Positions 9,511 through 16,682 of a stretch of DNA of 21,025 nucleotides are shown here, piece after piece. Both the position numbers and the translations under genes were made by a program. The DNA lies in NCBI GenBank assembly GCA_947174725.1, contig CAMWKA010000001.1, positions 1 through 21,025 on the forward strand. The letters are read 5' to 3'. The first letter of the stretch is position 1; every line of letters starts with the position of its first letter. The notes under the pieces are model-generated. The model was given only the letters and a program-made list of their open reading frames with translations. It was not told the origin of the DNA and did not search any database. The stretch is from an uncultured Lachnospiraceae bacterium. GTDB lineage: Bacteria > Bacillota > Clostridia > Lachnospirales > Lachnospiraceae.

Positions 9511-12060
9511 GTGAGAAGGAAAGGAATCAGCAAGGGAATTATTTTAACGATATATTGCGTCTGCATGTTTTTTGCGTCCCTGATTCTTCTGGGGGCTTTG
9601 ATGAACCGCGGCAATACCGATATGACGGCGGAGATGAGTCCTGCCGGTTTTCCACTGGTTTCTTTTGTTTGCGAAGGGATGCAGTTCAATACCCTACATG
9701 GATATGCCAATCAGATGGAGATCCCTTATCTGAGGGATACTATTACGCCATTGATGGAGGGTAGAAATCTATCGCTCAGGATCGATACCTATGGAACGGG
9801 TATTGAAAAGATCGCGTATGAGGTTCGGACGATGGATGCGTCGCGTCTGATCGAGGATACGCAGATTTATAATTATGTCACGAATGAAAATATCATTACG
9901 GCAGATATTACGTTAAAGGATCTTTTAGAGGAAGATCAGGAATATTCTTTCTGTATTCTTTTACAGACGGTAAAAGGGGATGAGATACGCTATTATACCA
10001 GAATCATAGAGGCGGATGATTATCAGGTGCCTGAGAAACTGGAATATGTCTATTTTTTTAATGATGCTACCTTTGATAAATATACGGCGTCCAATGAACT
10101 TCCTACCTATCTGGAAAGTAATGCAGAAGGGAACAATACTACATTTCATAAAGTGAATATCCATAGCAGCCTGAATCAGGTGACATGGGGCAATCTGCCG
10201 GTGGAGAGAGTTACGGAGCCGGTGGCTATGATTCGCGATATCGAGAGTGATATTGCAAACATTGAGGTTCAATATTTTGCCGTCATTACGGAAAATGAAA
10301 AGGATATCTTTTACGCCATTGAGGAATACTATCGGATCCGTCAGGGAGAGGAAAGATTTTACCTGTTGGATTACGAAAGGACGATGGAGCAGATCTTTGA
10401 TCTGAAGACTGCCACAATGGCCAATAATAAGATCATGCTCGGCATCATGGGTGAGGATGTTCAGATGGCTGAAAGTTCGGATGGCAGCCGTTTGGCGTTT
10501 GTCAATGCAGGCGGTCTTTACAGCTACAATATCACAGATAATAAAATGTCAAAGGTGTTTGGATTTTTGGACGATGATATCACTGATCTGAGAGAAGTTT
10601 ATCAGGAACATGATATCAAGATCTTTCATGTGGATGAAACGGGTAATGTGACGTTTATGGTATATGGATACATGAACCGGGGCATCCATGAGGGAGAAAT
10701 GGGGGCTGCCGTCTATTATTATGACAGCGTTTTAAATACTGTGGAGGAGGAAGCGTTTATCCCCTATACGAAATCCTATGAAATGCTGGAGCAGGACATA
10801 CTGAAGTTGTCTTATGTGAATAGTGCCAATGACTATTTTATTTATCTGGATCATGCGGTCTATCAGATCGGACTTTCGGATCATACTTGTCAGCAGTTGG
10901 TTACCGGACTTCCTCAGGGAGCGTTCACGGCTTCGGGACAGCAGCAGATCGTTGCCTGGGCAAGCGGCGCGGACTTAAATAATGCAACTCAGATTATTAT
11001 ATGTGATCTGACAACAGGAAAAGTAAGTAACATAGAGGCAGAGGAAGATACCAGAATCCGGCCAATCGGATTTTTTGGGGAGGATTTTGTATATGGTGTT
11101 GCAAGGAAGGAGGATATCCTCCGGGATGCAACCGGAAAGATGCTGTATCCGATGTATCAGGTTTTGATCCGGGATGTGCGGGGCAATATCCTGAAGCAGT
11201 ATGAAGAAGCCGGTATTTATGTTGTGGATACGTTGGTGTCGGATGAAATGATCACCATGGTCCGTATGAAGAGGGATGAAAGCAACAGGGGCTGGTCTTA
11301 TACCACCGATGATCAAATCCTGTATAATGATACATCTTCCGGAGGGAAGAATACCATCGAGGTCGTTACGACGGAAAATTATGAAAAGATCATACAGATC
11401 GTGTTAAGGAAGGAAATAGATACGGAAACGATGCAGGTGCTGGAACCCAAGCAGGTGCTTTTTGAAGAGAACAGGAACATAGAATTGGGAAAGGAACCCT
11501 ATACAGGAAGTGAGTATTACCTTTATGTAAAAGGCGATTTGACGGCTTCTTATGCAGAGCTTCCGGAGGCAATTGATGAGGCATACCGGTTAAATGGTGT
11601 CGTAGTAGATGATCAGGGAACATATCTGTATCGAAAGACGGGCAGAGTAGCGAGAAATCAGATTATGGCGATCAATCCGGTAAAAGCGGAGACGGAAGGA
11701 GAGGAACTGGCAGTCTGTCTGGATGTCATGCTTGCACTGGAAGGATATACGGTAGATACGGCGCCACTTCTTCGTCAGGGCAGAGAGCCGGAGGAGATTC
11801 TGGAAGAGAAAGGACAGGGGATGACAGTGCTGGATCTGAATGGATGCAAGCTGGACATCATACTTTACTATGTGGCGCAGGATATTCCAGTACTGGCTCG
11901 GATGGTGGATGGTTCGGCAGTACTGGTGATCGGCTATAATGAGTATCAGATCGTGGTCATGAATCCGCAGACGGGAACCAATTATAAGATAAGTATGAAT
12001 GAGGCAAGCAGATGGTTTGAAGAAAATGGGAATTGGTTTTTGGCATATCTGGTGGAATAG
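9511..12060 (+). CDS. Large membrane-anchored extracytoplasmic protein with propeller-like region and degenerate C39-like C-terminal domain
   Basis: I do not recognise a named family for the whole protein. It is 849 residues from a GTG start (AAAGGA at 9491-9496, rather far upstream). A basic N-terminus (RRKGISKG) and one hydrophobic helix (about residues 9-31) make it a type II anchored protein. Residues about 60-150 look like a beta-sandwich (SLRIDTYGTGIEKIAYEVRT). Residues about 320-630 contain repeats such as SSDGSRLAFVNAGGLYSYNI that suggest a beta-propeller. Residues about 715-849 resemble a C39-like papain-fold peptidase (AVCLDVMLALEGY, then DGSAVLVIGYN and VVMNPQTG), but the expected catalytic Cys, His and Asp positions are replaced, so it is probably non-catalytic. 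A role in binding a peptide or wall component outside the cell is only inference. Confidence 0.7.
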   Translation: MRRKGISKGIILTIYCVCMFFASLILLGALMNRGNTDMTAEMSPAGFPLVSFVCEGMQFNTLHGYANQMEIPYLRDTITPLMEGRNLSLRIDTYGTGIEKIAYEVRTMDASRLIEDTQIYNYVTNENIITADITLKDLLEEDQEYSFCILLQTVKGDEIRYYTRIIEADDYQVPEKLEYVYFFNDATFDKYTASNELPTYLESNAEGNNTTFHKVNIHSSLNQVTWGNLPVERVTEPVAMIRDIESDIANIEVQYFAVITENEKDIFYAIEEYYRIRQGEERFYLLDYERTMEQIFDLKTATMANNKIMLGIMGEDVQMAESSDGSRLAFVNAGGLYSYNITDNKMSKVFGFLDDDITDLREVYQEHDIKIFHVDETGNVTFMVYGYMNRGIHEGEMGAAVYYYDSVLNTVEEEAFIPYTKSYEMLEQDILKLSYVNSANDYFIYLDHAVYQIGLSDHTCQQLVTGLPQGAFTASGQQQIVAWASGADLNNATQIIICDLTTGKVSNIEAEEDTRIRPIGFFGEDFVYGVARKEDILRDATGKMLYPMYQVLIRDVRGNILKQYEEAGIYVVDTLVSDEMITMVRMKRDESNRGWSYTTDDQILYNDTSSGGKNTIEVVTTENYEKIIQIVLRKEIDTETMQVLEPKQVLFEENRNIELGKEPYTGSEYYLYVKGDLTASYAELPEAIDEAYRLNGVVVDDQGTYLYRKTGRVARNQIMAINPVKAETEGEELAVCLDVMLALEGYTVDTAPLLRQGREPEEILEEKGQGMTVLDLNGCKLDIILYYVAQDIPVLARMVDGSAVLVIGYNEYQIVVMNPQTGTNYKISMNEASRWFEENGNWFLAYLVE

Positions 12061-12119
12061 TGTTTGATATTATAGAACGGTCGTAAATTTGCGATTTGTT
12101 TATTTATTGATTAATGTAA

Positions 12120-12149
12120 TTGACAAAATACCCCCATTGGGTATATACT
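12120..12149 (+). promoter_or_regulatory. Promoter of the csoR-copA unit
   Basis: A perfect -35 box TTGACA (12120-12125) is followed after 18 nt by TATACT (12144-12149); TATATA at 12142 with a 16-nt spacer is the alternative. The spacer is almost entirely occupied by the left operator arm, so a bound repressor would block RNA polymerase. Confidence 0.75.
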
Positions 12150-12180
12150 GATCAGTGATCAGATACCCAATGGGGGTATT
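12127..12180. promoter_or_regulatory. Double CsoR-type operator: perfect 18-bp inverted repeat around the -10 region
   Basis: The left arm AATACCCCCATTGGGTAT (12127-12144) and right arm ATACCCAATGGGGGTATT (12163-12180) are exact reverse complements separated by 18 bp. Each arm contains a TACCCCCATTGGGTA core, the G-tract and C-tract pseudo-palindrome type recognised by CsoR family repressors. The csoR gene begins 56 bases downstream, which supports autoregulation. The middle contains TGATCA twice (12149-12154 and 12156-12161). Confidence 0.8.
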
Positions 12181-12236
12181 GTATTATAAAACATTTTTCA
12201 TTCAGATATAAATAAGGCGGAAAGGCGGGGATGACA

Positions 12237-12533
12237 ATGGCAAAATGCTGTAATACTAAGACGAAGAAGCGTACACCGGAGGAATATAAAAAGCTGGTCA
12301 ACCGGTTAAACAGGATCGAGGGACAGATCCGGGGAATCCGTAAAATGCTGGAAGAAGATGCCTATTGTCCGGATATCCTGATTCAGGCTTCCGCAGCCAA
12401 TGCGGCAATCAATGCATTCAGCAAAGAACTGTTATCAGAGCATATCAAGACCTGCGTTGCGGAGGATGTCCGTGCCGGTAAGGATGAAGTCATCGACGAA
12501 CTGCTGGTAACGCTGCAAAAGATGATGAAGTAG
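12237..12533 (+). CDS. csoR: Copper-sensing transcriptional repressor CsoR
   Basis: This is a 98-residue all-helical repressor that binds DNA when free of Cu(I). The Cu(I) ligands Cys44 (AYCPDI), His69 (SEHIKTC) and Cys73 have spacings of 25 and 4 residues, identical to Cys36/His61/Cys65 of Mycobacterium tuberculosis CsoR. This argues for copper rather than the nickel, formaldehyde or sulfide sensors of the same superfamily. The LVNRLNRIEGQIRGIRKMLEE helix is the usual DNA-contacting N-terminal helix. Start is ATG 12237, or ATG 12231 two codons earlier; the purine-rich AAGGCGGGG (12222-12230) fits 12237 better. Two extra Cys (KCC) near the N-terminus are not part of the known site. It is followed by copA, with 63 bases between. 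Confidence 0.95.
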   Translation: MAKCCNTKTKKRTPEEYKKLVNRLNRIEGQIRGIRKMLEEDAYCPDILIQASAANAAINAFSKELLSEHIKTCVAEDVRAGKDEVIDELLVTLQKMMK

Positions 12534-12603
12534 GGAATGTTTTGACAAAGGCTTAAGATCATGTAGCAGGAAATGTTTTGACGGAGGAATATGATCATGC
12601 AGC
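12534..12603 (+). repeat. Imperfect tandem duplication of the copA translation-initiation region
   Basis: Copy 1 (12534-12567) and copy 2 (12570-12603) align without gaps at period 36, with 27 of 34 bases identical. Both share AATGTTTTGAC and GATCATG. Copy 2 carries a good GGAGG (12583-12587) and the copA ATG. Copy 1 carries a weakened AAAGG and an ATG directly followed by TAG. Confidence 0.7.
12561..12566 (+). promoter_or_regulatory. AUG-UAG start-stop element upstream of copA
   Basis: ATG (12561-12563) is immediately followed by TAG (12564-12566), 30 bases before the first possible copA ATG. It is preceded by AAAGG (12548-12552), 8 bases away. It corresponds by alignment to the copA ATG at 12597 in the duplicated block. 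Whether ribosomes use it is not known. Confidence 0.35.
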
Positions 12604-15323
12604 GATATAATGTAACGGGAATGAGTTGTGCAGCATGTTCTGCCAGAGTAGAAAAGGCGGTGAACAAACTTTCCGGGGTGACGGAATGTTCGGTCAGCCT
12701 GCTGACCAATTCCATGGGTGTGGAAGGCGAGGTATCGGCGTCGGAGGTGATCGCCGCAGTGGAAGCGGCAGGATACGGGGCGTCTTTAAAGGAGGAGTCG
12801 GCTTCCGGAAATGTGAATCATAACGGCAGCGGAGCTGCCGCTCAGGGTGATGGGAATGCCTCTGCGGAAATGGATGCGCTGACAGATAAGGAAACGCCTA
12901 AAATGAAAAAGCGTTTGATCGCATCGCTTATTTTTCTGATTGTCCTGATGTATTTTTCTATGGGGCATATGATGTGGAACTGGCCGGTGCCGATGTTTTT
13001 TGCGGAGAATCATGTTGCAATGGGATTGCTTCAGCTGCTGCTGACAGGTGTGGTGATGGTAATCAACCAGAAATTTTTTATCAGCGGATTTAGGGGACTG
13101 CTTCACCGTGCCCCGAATATGGATACCCTGGTGGCGTTAGGATCGGCGGCGGCATTTGTTTACAGCACCTATGCGCTGTTTGCTATGACAGATGCACAGG
13201 CGAGAGGTGATATGGATGCCGTAATGATGTATATGCATGAATTTTATTTTGAATCAGCGGCAACGATCCTGACACTGATCACGGTAGGAAAGATGCTGGA
13301 AGCAAGGTCGAAAGGCAGGACAACAGATGCATTAAAAGGGCTGATGAATCTGGAACCTAAGACGGCGACATTGCTGATTGACGGTGTAGAGCAGATTGTG
13401 CCGATTGCACAGGTGAAAAAAGGCGACTGTTTTGTGGTGCGCCCGGGGGAACAGATTCCCACGGATGGTATGATTCTGGAGGGAAACGGTGCGGTCAATG
13501 AAGCATCCCTGACAGGGGAAAGTATTCCGGTGGATAAGGGTGCAGGAGATCATGTCTATGCGGCGACCATGAACCAGTCGGGATTTTTGCGTTGTGAAGC
13601 AACGAAGGTCGGAGAAGACACGACCCTTTCCCAGATCATTAAGATGGTCAGCGATGCAGCGGCAACCAAGGCGCCGATTGCAAAAGTGGCGGATACGGTA
13701 TCAGGGTTCTTTGTGCCGGTGGTGATTGGCATTGCCGCATTGACGATCCTGATCTGGCTGTTGGTGGGAGAGACCGTAGGATTTGCGCTGGCAAGGGGGA
13801 TTTCCGTATTGGTTATCAGCTGTCCTTGTGCGCTGGGTCTTGCAACGCCGGTAGCGATCATGGTAGGAAACGGCGTCGGTGCAAAGAACGGTATTTTGTT
13901 TAAGACGGCGGTTTCATTGGAAGAGGCCGGTAAGGTGGGAATGGTTGCTCTGGATAAGACAGGGACGATTACCATCGGTGAGCCGAAGGTGACGGATTAT
14001 TTTCCGGCAGAGGGTATTACAGAAAAAGAACTTCTGCAATATGCATATGCGCTGGAACAGAAAAGCGAGCATCCATTAGCGAAGGCGATCGTAGAGGAAG
14101 CGAGGATGAAGGGAACTGCGCTGATGGAAGTACAGGAATTTGAAGCGCTTCCGGGGAATGGACTGCAGGCGGTGATCGATTCGCTGCAGGGTAAGCAGGG
14201 AGGTGACGATGCGCATTTAGAAACCGGAGAACATGCACATGAGGTAATTGCGGGCGGCAGCGTGAAGTTTATCGGCAGCCGGATACCGCTTTCGGAGGAT
14301 ATCAGAAAAAAAACAGAAGAGCTTGCAGACAAAGGAAAGACGCCGCTTTTATTCAGTCGGGGCGAAGAGCTACTCGGCATCATCGCAGTAGCGGACGTCA
14401 TCAGGGAAGACAGCCGGGACGCTGTTAAGGCGCTTCAGAATATGGGAATCCGTGTCATCATGCTGTCAGGAGATAATGAGCGGACAGCCAATGCCATCGG
14501 GGATCAGGTCGGTGTGGATGAGGTGATTGCAGACGTCCTGCCGGACGGTAAGGAACAGGTAGTCAGACAGCTTTCAGAACAGGGTAAGGTTGCCATGGTA
14601 GGAGACGGTATCAATGATGCGCCCGCTCTGACAAGAGCTAATATCGGCATTGCTATTGGTGCCGGTACGGATATTGCCATAGATGCGGCAGATATTGTAC
14701 TGATGAAGAACCGGTTGAGCGACGTGGCAGCAGCTATCCGCTTAAGCCGGGCGACCCTCCGTAATATCCATCAGAATCTGTTTTGGGCATTTTTCTACAA
14801 TGTGATCGGAATCCCGCTGGCAGCGGGGGCGTGGATCCATTGGTTCGGATGGCAGCTCAATCCGATGTTTGCAGCAGCAGCCATGAGCCTGTCAAGCTTC
14901 TGCGTAGTAAGTAATGCACTCAGGCTGAATCTGGTGAAGCTGTATCGGGGAACGGAAGGCATTGGACGTCAAAGCGACCCTATGGATCGGAATCAGAGAA
15001 CGGAGGACATAGAACGTCAAAGCAATCAGATGAATCTGTATCAGGAAGCAGAAGACGTTATGCAAGTAAAAAATAATAATATAAATAATAAAAACGAAAA
15101 GGAGAGTACGAACATGACAAAGACATTGGTAATCGAAGGAATGATGTGCGGGCACTGTGAGGCAAGAGTGAAGAAGCTGCTGGAAGGATTTGATGGAATC
15201 ACAGAGGCAGTTGTCAGCCATGAGGCCGGAACGGCGGTGATCACCACAGAGAAGGAACCCGACGAGGCTGCGCTTCGCAAGGCGATTGAAGAAGATGGTT
15301 ATAAATTTATAGAAATGAAATAA
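12597..15323 (+). CDS. copA: Cu(I)-exporting P1B-type ATPase with C-terminal CopZ-like domain
   Basis: This membrane pump uses ATP to expel Cu(I). From ATG 12597 it is 908 residues; the GGAGG at 12583-12587 fits this start better than ATG 12591. In order it has: an N-terminal metal-binding HMA domain (MSCAAC), a low-complexity linker (about 65-100), membrane helices, the actuator loop (SLTGES), the ion site SCPCALGLATP (Cys409 and Cys411), the phosphorylated Asp in DKTGT (Asp453), SEHPLAKA, GDGINDAP and the last two helices. It then continues through a repetitive, Asn-rich linker into a second HMA domain with GMMCGHCEARV (Cys851, Cys854). Typical CopA pumps end after the last helix, so the C-terminal HMA is an in-frame addition. 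A His-bearing stretch (HLETGEHAHE) lies in the nucleotide-binding domain. It shares a promoter with csoR and is followed by two terminators. Confidence 0.95.
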   Translation: MQRYNVTGMSCAACSARVEKAVNKLSGVTECSVSLLTNSMGVEGEVSASEVIAAVEAAGYGASLKEESASGNVNHNGSGAAAQGDGNASAEMDALTDKETPKMKKRLIASLIFLIVLMYFSMGHMMWNWPVPMFFAENHVAMGLLQLLLTGVVMVINQKFFISGFRGLLHRAPNMDTLVALGSAAAFVYSTYALFAMTDAQARGDMDAVMMYMHEFYFESAATILTLITVGKMLEARSKGRTTDALKGLMNLEPKTATLLIDGVEQIVPIAQVKKGDCFVVRPGEQIPTDGMILEGNGAVNEASLTGESIPVDKGAGDHVYAATMNQSGFLRCEATKVGEDTTLSQIIKMVSDAAATKAPIAKVADTVSGFFVPVVIGIAALTILIWLLVGETVGFALARGISVLVISCPCALGLATPVAIMVGNGVGAKNGILFKTAVSLEEAGKVGMVALDKTGTITIGEPKVTDYFPAEGITEKELLQYAYALEQKSEHPLAKAIVEEARMKGTALMEVQEFEALPGNGLQAVIDSLQGKQGGDDAHLETGEHAHEVIAGGSVKFIGSRIPLSEDIRKKTEELADKGKTPLLFSRGEELLGIIAVADVIREDSRDAVKALQNMGIRVIMLSGDNERTANAIGDQVGVDEVIADVLPDGKEQVVRQLSEQGKVAMVGDGINDAPALTRANIGIAIGAGTDIAIDAADIVLMKNRLSDVAAAIRLSRATLRNIHQNLFWAFFYNVIGIPLAAGAWIHWFGWQLNPMFAAAAMSLSSFCVVSNALRLNLVKLYRGTEGIGRQSDPMDRNQRTEDIERQSNQMNLYQEAEDVMQVKNNNINNKNEKESTNMTKTLVIEGMMCGHCEARVKKLLEGFDGITEAVVSHEAGTAVITTEKEPDEAALRKAIEEDGYKFIEMK
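14949..15068 (+). repeat. 48-bp tandem repeat (two and a half copies) in the copA C-terminal linker
   Basis: Units at 14949-14996 and 14997-15044, plus a partial unit from 15045, encode GTEGIGRQSDPMDRNQ, RTEDIERQSNQMNLYQ and EAEDVMQ. Both full units share ACGTCAAAGC and end in ATCAG or similar. The length is a multiple of three, so the frame is kept. Confidence 0.7.
15097..15104 (+). promoter_or_regulatory. Internal ribosome-binding site for CopZ within the copA frame
   Basis: AAAAGGAG (15097-15104) lies nine bases before ATG 15114, in an A-rich stretch that looks like an intergenic spacer although it is translated in the copA frame as Asn/Lys-rich linker. Confidence 0.6.
15114..15323 (+). 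CDS. copZ: CopZ-like copper chaperone, possible separate product from an internal in-frame start
   Basis: ATG 15114 with the well-spaced AAAAGGAG upstream would give a 69-residue protein, exactly the size of free CopZ chaperones, starting MTKTLVIEGMMCGHC. It forms a single HMA (beta-alpha-beta-beta-alpha-beta) fold with Cu(I)-binding Cys14 and Cys17 from this start. The same codons are the C-terminal domain of the long CopA frame. CopZ hands Cu(I) to CopA and to CsoR. The domain call is secure. That it is made as a free protein is inference from the ribosome-binding site and length, by analogy with csoR-copA-copZ operons in which copZ is a separate gene. Confidence 0.6.
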   Translation: MTKTLVIEGMMCGHCEARVKKLLEGFDGITEAVVSHEAGTAVITTEKEPDEAALRKAIEEDGYKFIEMK

Positions 15324-15327
15324 TAAG

Positions 15328-15364
15328 AAAGCGCTGTTGATCTGAGGATTGACAGCGCTTTTTT
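15328..15364 (+). terminator. Strong intrinsic terminator after copA
   Basis: AAAGCGCTGTTGATC (15328-15342) pairs with GATTGACAGCGCTTT (15347-15361) over 15 bp including two G-U pairs, with the loop TGAG, followed by a run of T to 15364. Confidence 0.9.
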
Positions 15365-15369
15365 GGAAT

Positions 15370-15392
15370 GCGCTGATGAAATCAGTGCTTTT
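15370..15392 (+). terminator. Second hairpin with T tract, tandem terminator
   Basis: GCGCTGAT (15370-15377) pairs with ATCAGTGC (15381-15388) with a GAA loop and one G-U pair, followed by TTTT. It lies 5 bases after the first terminator and probably acts as a back-up. Confidence 0.6.
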
Positions 15393-15434
15393 CTAATGTC
15401 CGAGAATTTTGTGGTGGAAAGTATTTTTATGATG

Positions 15435-15440
15435 TATAAT
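15435..15440 (+). promoter_or_regulatory. Possible -10 box of the HD-domain gene promoter
   Basis: A perfect TATAAT (15435-15440) lies 67 bases before the gene and after the copA terminators. I see no good -35 box at 16-18 bases, so the call rests on the -10 box and position. Confidence 0.4.
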
Positions 15441-15507
15441 AAAATTTAGATGTTTGAGGATTTTTGAAAATATTTATGATGAAAAAGAGTAAGAGGAGGC
15501 TGTACAT

Positions 15508-16080
15508 ATGGAAACAAAAGTAACACGTGAAAAGGCGCTGGAATTGTTAAAAAAGTACAACAAGGATACATTTCATCTGCAGCATGCATACACTGTAGAA
15601 GCGGTGATGCGCTGGTATGCAAAGGAATTGGGATACGGTGATGAAGACTTCTGGGGGCTCTGTGGACTTTTGCATGATGTGGATTTTGAAAATTATCCGG
15701 AAGAGCATTGTGTTAAAGCGCCGGAACTTTTGGCGGAGATCGATGCGGAGGAGGAATTGGTCCATGCTGTCTGTAGTCACGGCTATGGGATCTGTTCCGA
15801 AGTAAAACCGGAGCATGAGATGGAAAAAGTGCTTTTTGCGGCAGACGAGCTGACAGGTCTTATCGGTGCGGCAGCTTTGATGAGACCTTCAAAGAGCTGT
15901 ACGGATATGGAGCTTAGCAGTCTGAAGAAAAAGTTTAAGGATAAAAAATTTGCTGCCGGATGTTCCAGAGATATTATCAGAACAGGAGCGGAGCAGCTTG
16001 GCTGGGAGCTTGACCATTTGCTTTCCATGACCTTAGACGCTATGAAGGCGACAGAAGATATTGTCAGAAGCCAGAGCTAG
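15508..16080 (+). CDS. HD-domain metal-dependent hydrolase
   Basis: This is a 190-residue soluble protein. The HD superfamily metal ligands can be read in order: His26 (HLQHAYTV), His56-Asp57 (LLHDVDFE), His91 (SHGYG) and Asp113 (AADELTGLI). HD proteins are phosphohydrolases acting on nucleotides or related phosphoesters. The substrate of this compact single-domain type is unknown, and nothing in the neighbourhood identifies it. GAGGAGG (15493-15499) is eight bases before the ATG. It has its own promoter region after the copper unit and is not obviously linked in function to copper export. The tail (about residues 125-190) is helical and ends shortly after LSMTLDAMKATEDI. Confidence 0.85.
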   Translation: METKVTREKALELLKKYNKDTFHLQHAYTVEAVMRWYAKELGYGDEDFWGLCGLLHDVDFENYPEEHCVKAPELLAEIDAEEELVHAVCSHGYGICSEVKPEHEMEKVLFAADELTGLIGAAALMRPSKSCTDMELSSLKKKFKDKKFAAGCSRDIIRTGAEQLGWELDHLLSMTLDAMKATEDIVRSQS

Positions 16081-16136
16081 AGTATTCGCATTTCATTCGA
16101 TATGTGAGAGAAATTCGATTTTAAAAGGATAAATTT

Positions 16137-16628
16137 ATGGAAATCAGGCATATCCAGAAAAACGATGATAGACTTGCGATTAGTTGTATTTATGAGGAAA
16201 GTTGGAAATTTGCATATAAGGATATTATTCCGAAAAGCTATCTTGAAAGTATACCTGCAGGACGTTGGGCTTCTAGTATAGAGAAAGAGGGAATAAATAC
16301 GCTTGTGCTGATTGAAGATGGTATGTTTATTGGTACATCCAGTTATTGCAAATCCAGATTTTCCGACTTTAGTGATTTGGGCGAAATCGTCTCAATTTAT
16401 CTTTTTCCTCAGTACATCGGGAAAGGATATGGTAAACTGTTGCTTGATGCTGTTATTGAAGAATTGGATCAACTTGGTTTTGATGAAATATTTTTGTGGG
16501 TGCTGGAAGATAATTTGAGAGCCAGAAAATTTTATGAAAAAGCGGGCTTTACACCCAGTGGGAACTATCTGAATGATAATATCGGCGGAAAAGATCTGCG
16601 AGAGATGCAGTACAAGTATAAATTATAA
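16137..16628 (+). CDS. GNAT-family N-acetyltransferase
   Basis: This is a 163-residue protein with a full GNAT fold. The acetyl-CoA-binding motif A is EIVSIYLFPQYIGKGYGKLLL, with the pyrophosphate-binding Y-I-G-K-G-Y-G loop. The motif B region LWVLEDNLRARKFYEKAGF is equally typical. The acceptor substrate is unknown; close relatives are mostly annotated only as GNAT. AAAAGGATAA (about 16123-16132) before the ATG is the ribosome-binding site. Its codons are visibly richer in A and T than those of the genes on either side, which may mean later arrival. It lies 56 bases after the HD-domain gene with no clear terminator between. Confidence 0.9.
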   Translation: MEIRHIQKNDDRLAISCIYEESWKFAYKDIIPKSYLESIPAGRWASSIEKEGINTLVLIEDGMFIGTSSYCKSRFSDFSDLGEIVSIYLFPQYIGKGYGKLLLDAVIEELDQLGFDEIFLWVLEDNLRARKFYEKAGFTPSGNYLNDNIGGKDLREMQYKYKL

Positions 16629-16682
16629 AGGATATATTTGCGTCCATGCAGTGAACGAAGATTTACGGAGGAATTATACTCT

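Noticed and set aside
12061..12119. Possible terminator after the 849-residue protein gene
   Set aside because: The near-palindrome CGTAAATTTGCG has no loop and no adequate T tract; I see no convincing terminator before the csoR promoter.
12127..12180. Reading the long inverted repeat as a terminator hairpin or insertion-sequence ends
   Set aside because: There is no T tract after it, no transposase nearby, and its core matches CsoR operators directly upstream of csoR.
12591..12596. copA start at ATG 12591
   Set aside because: It is only three bases from the GGAGG; ATG 12597 has normal spacing and aligns with the duplicated block. The difference is two residues.
13556..13975. Long open frame on the minus strand inside copA
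   Set aside because: It is antisense to conserved P-type ATPase motifs, has no family-like sequence and no ribosome-binding site; it is a shadow of the real gene.
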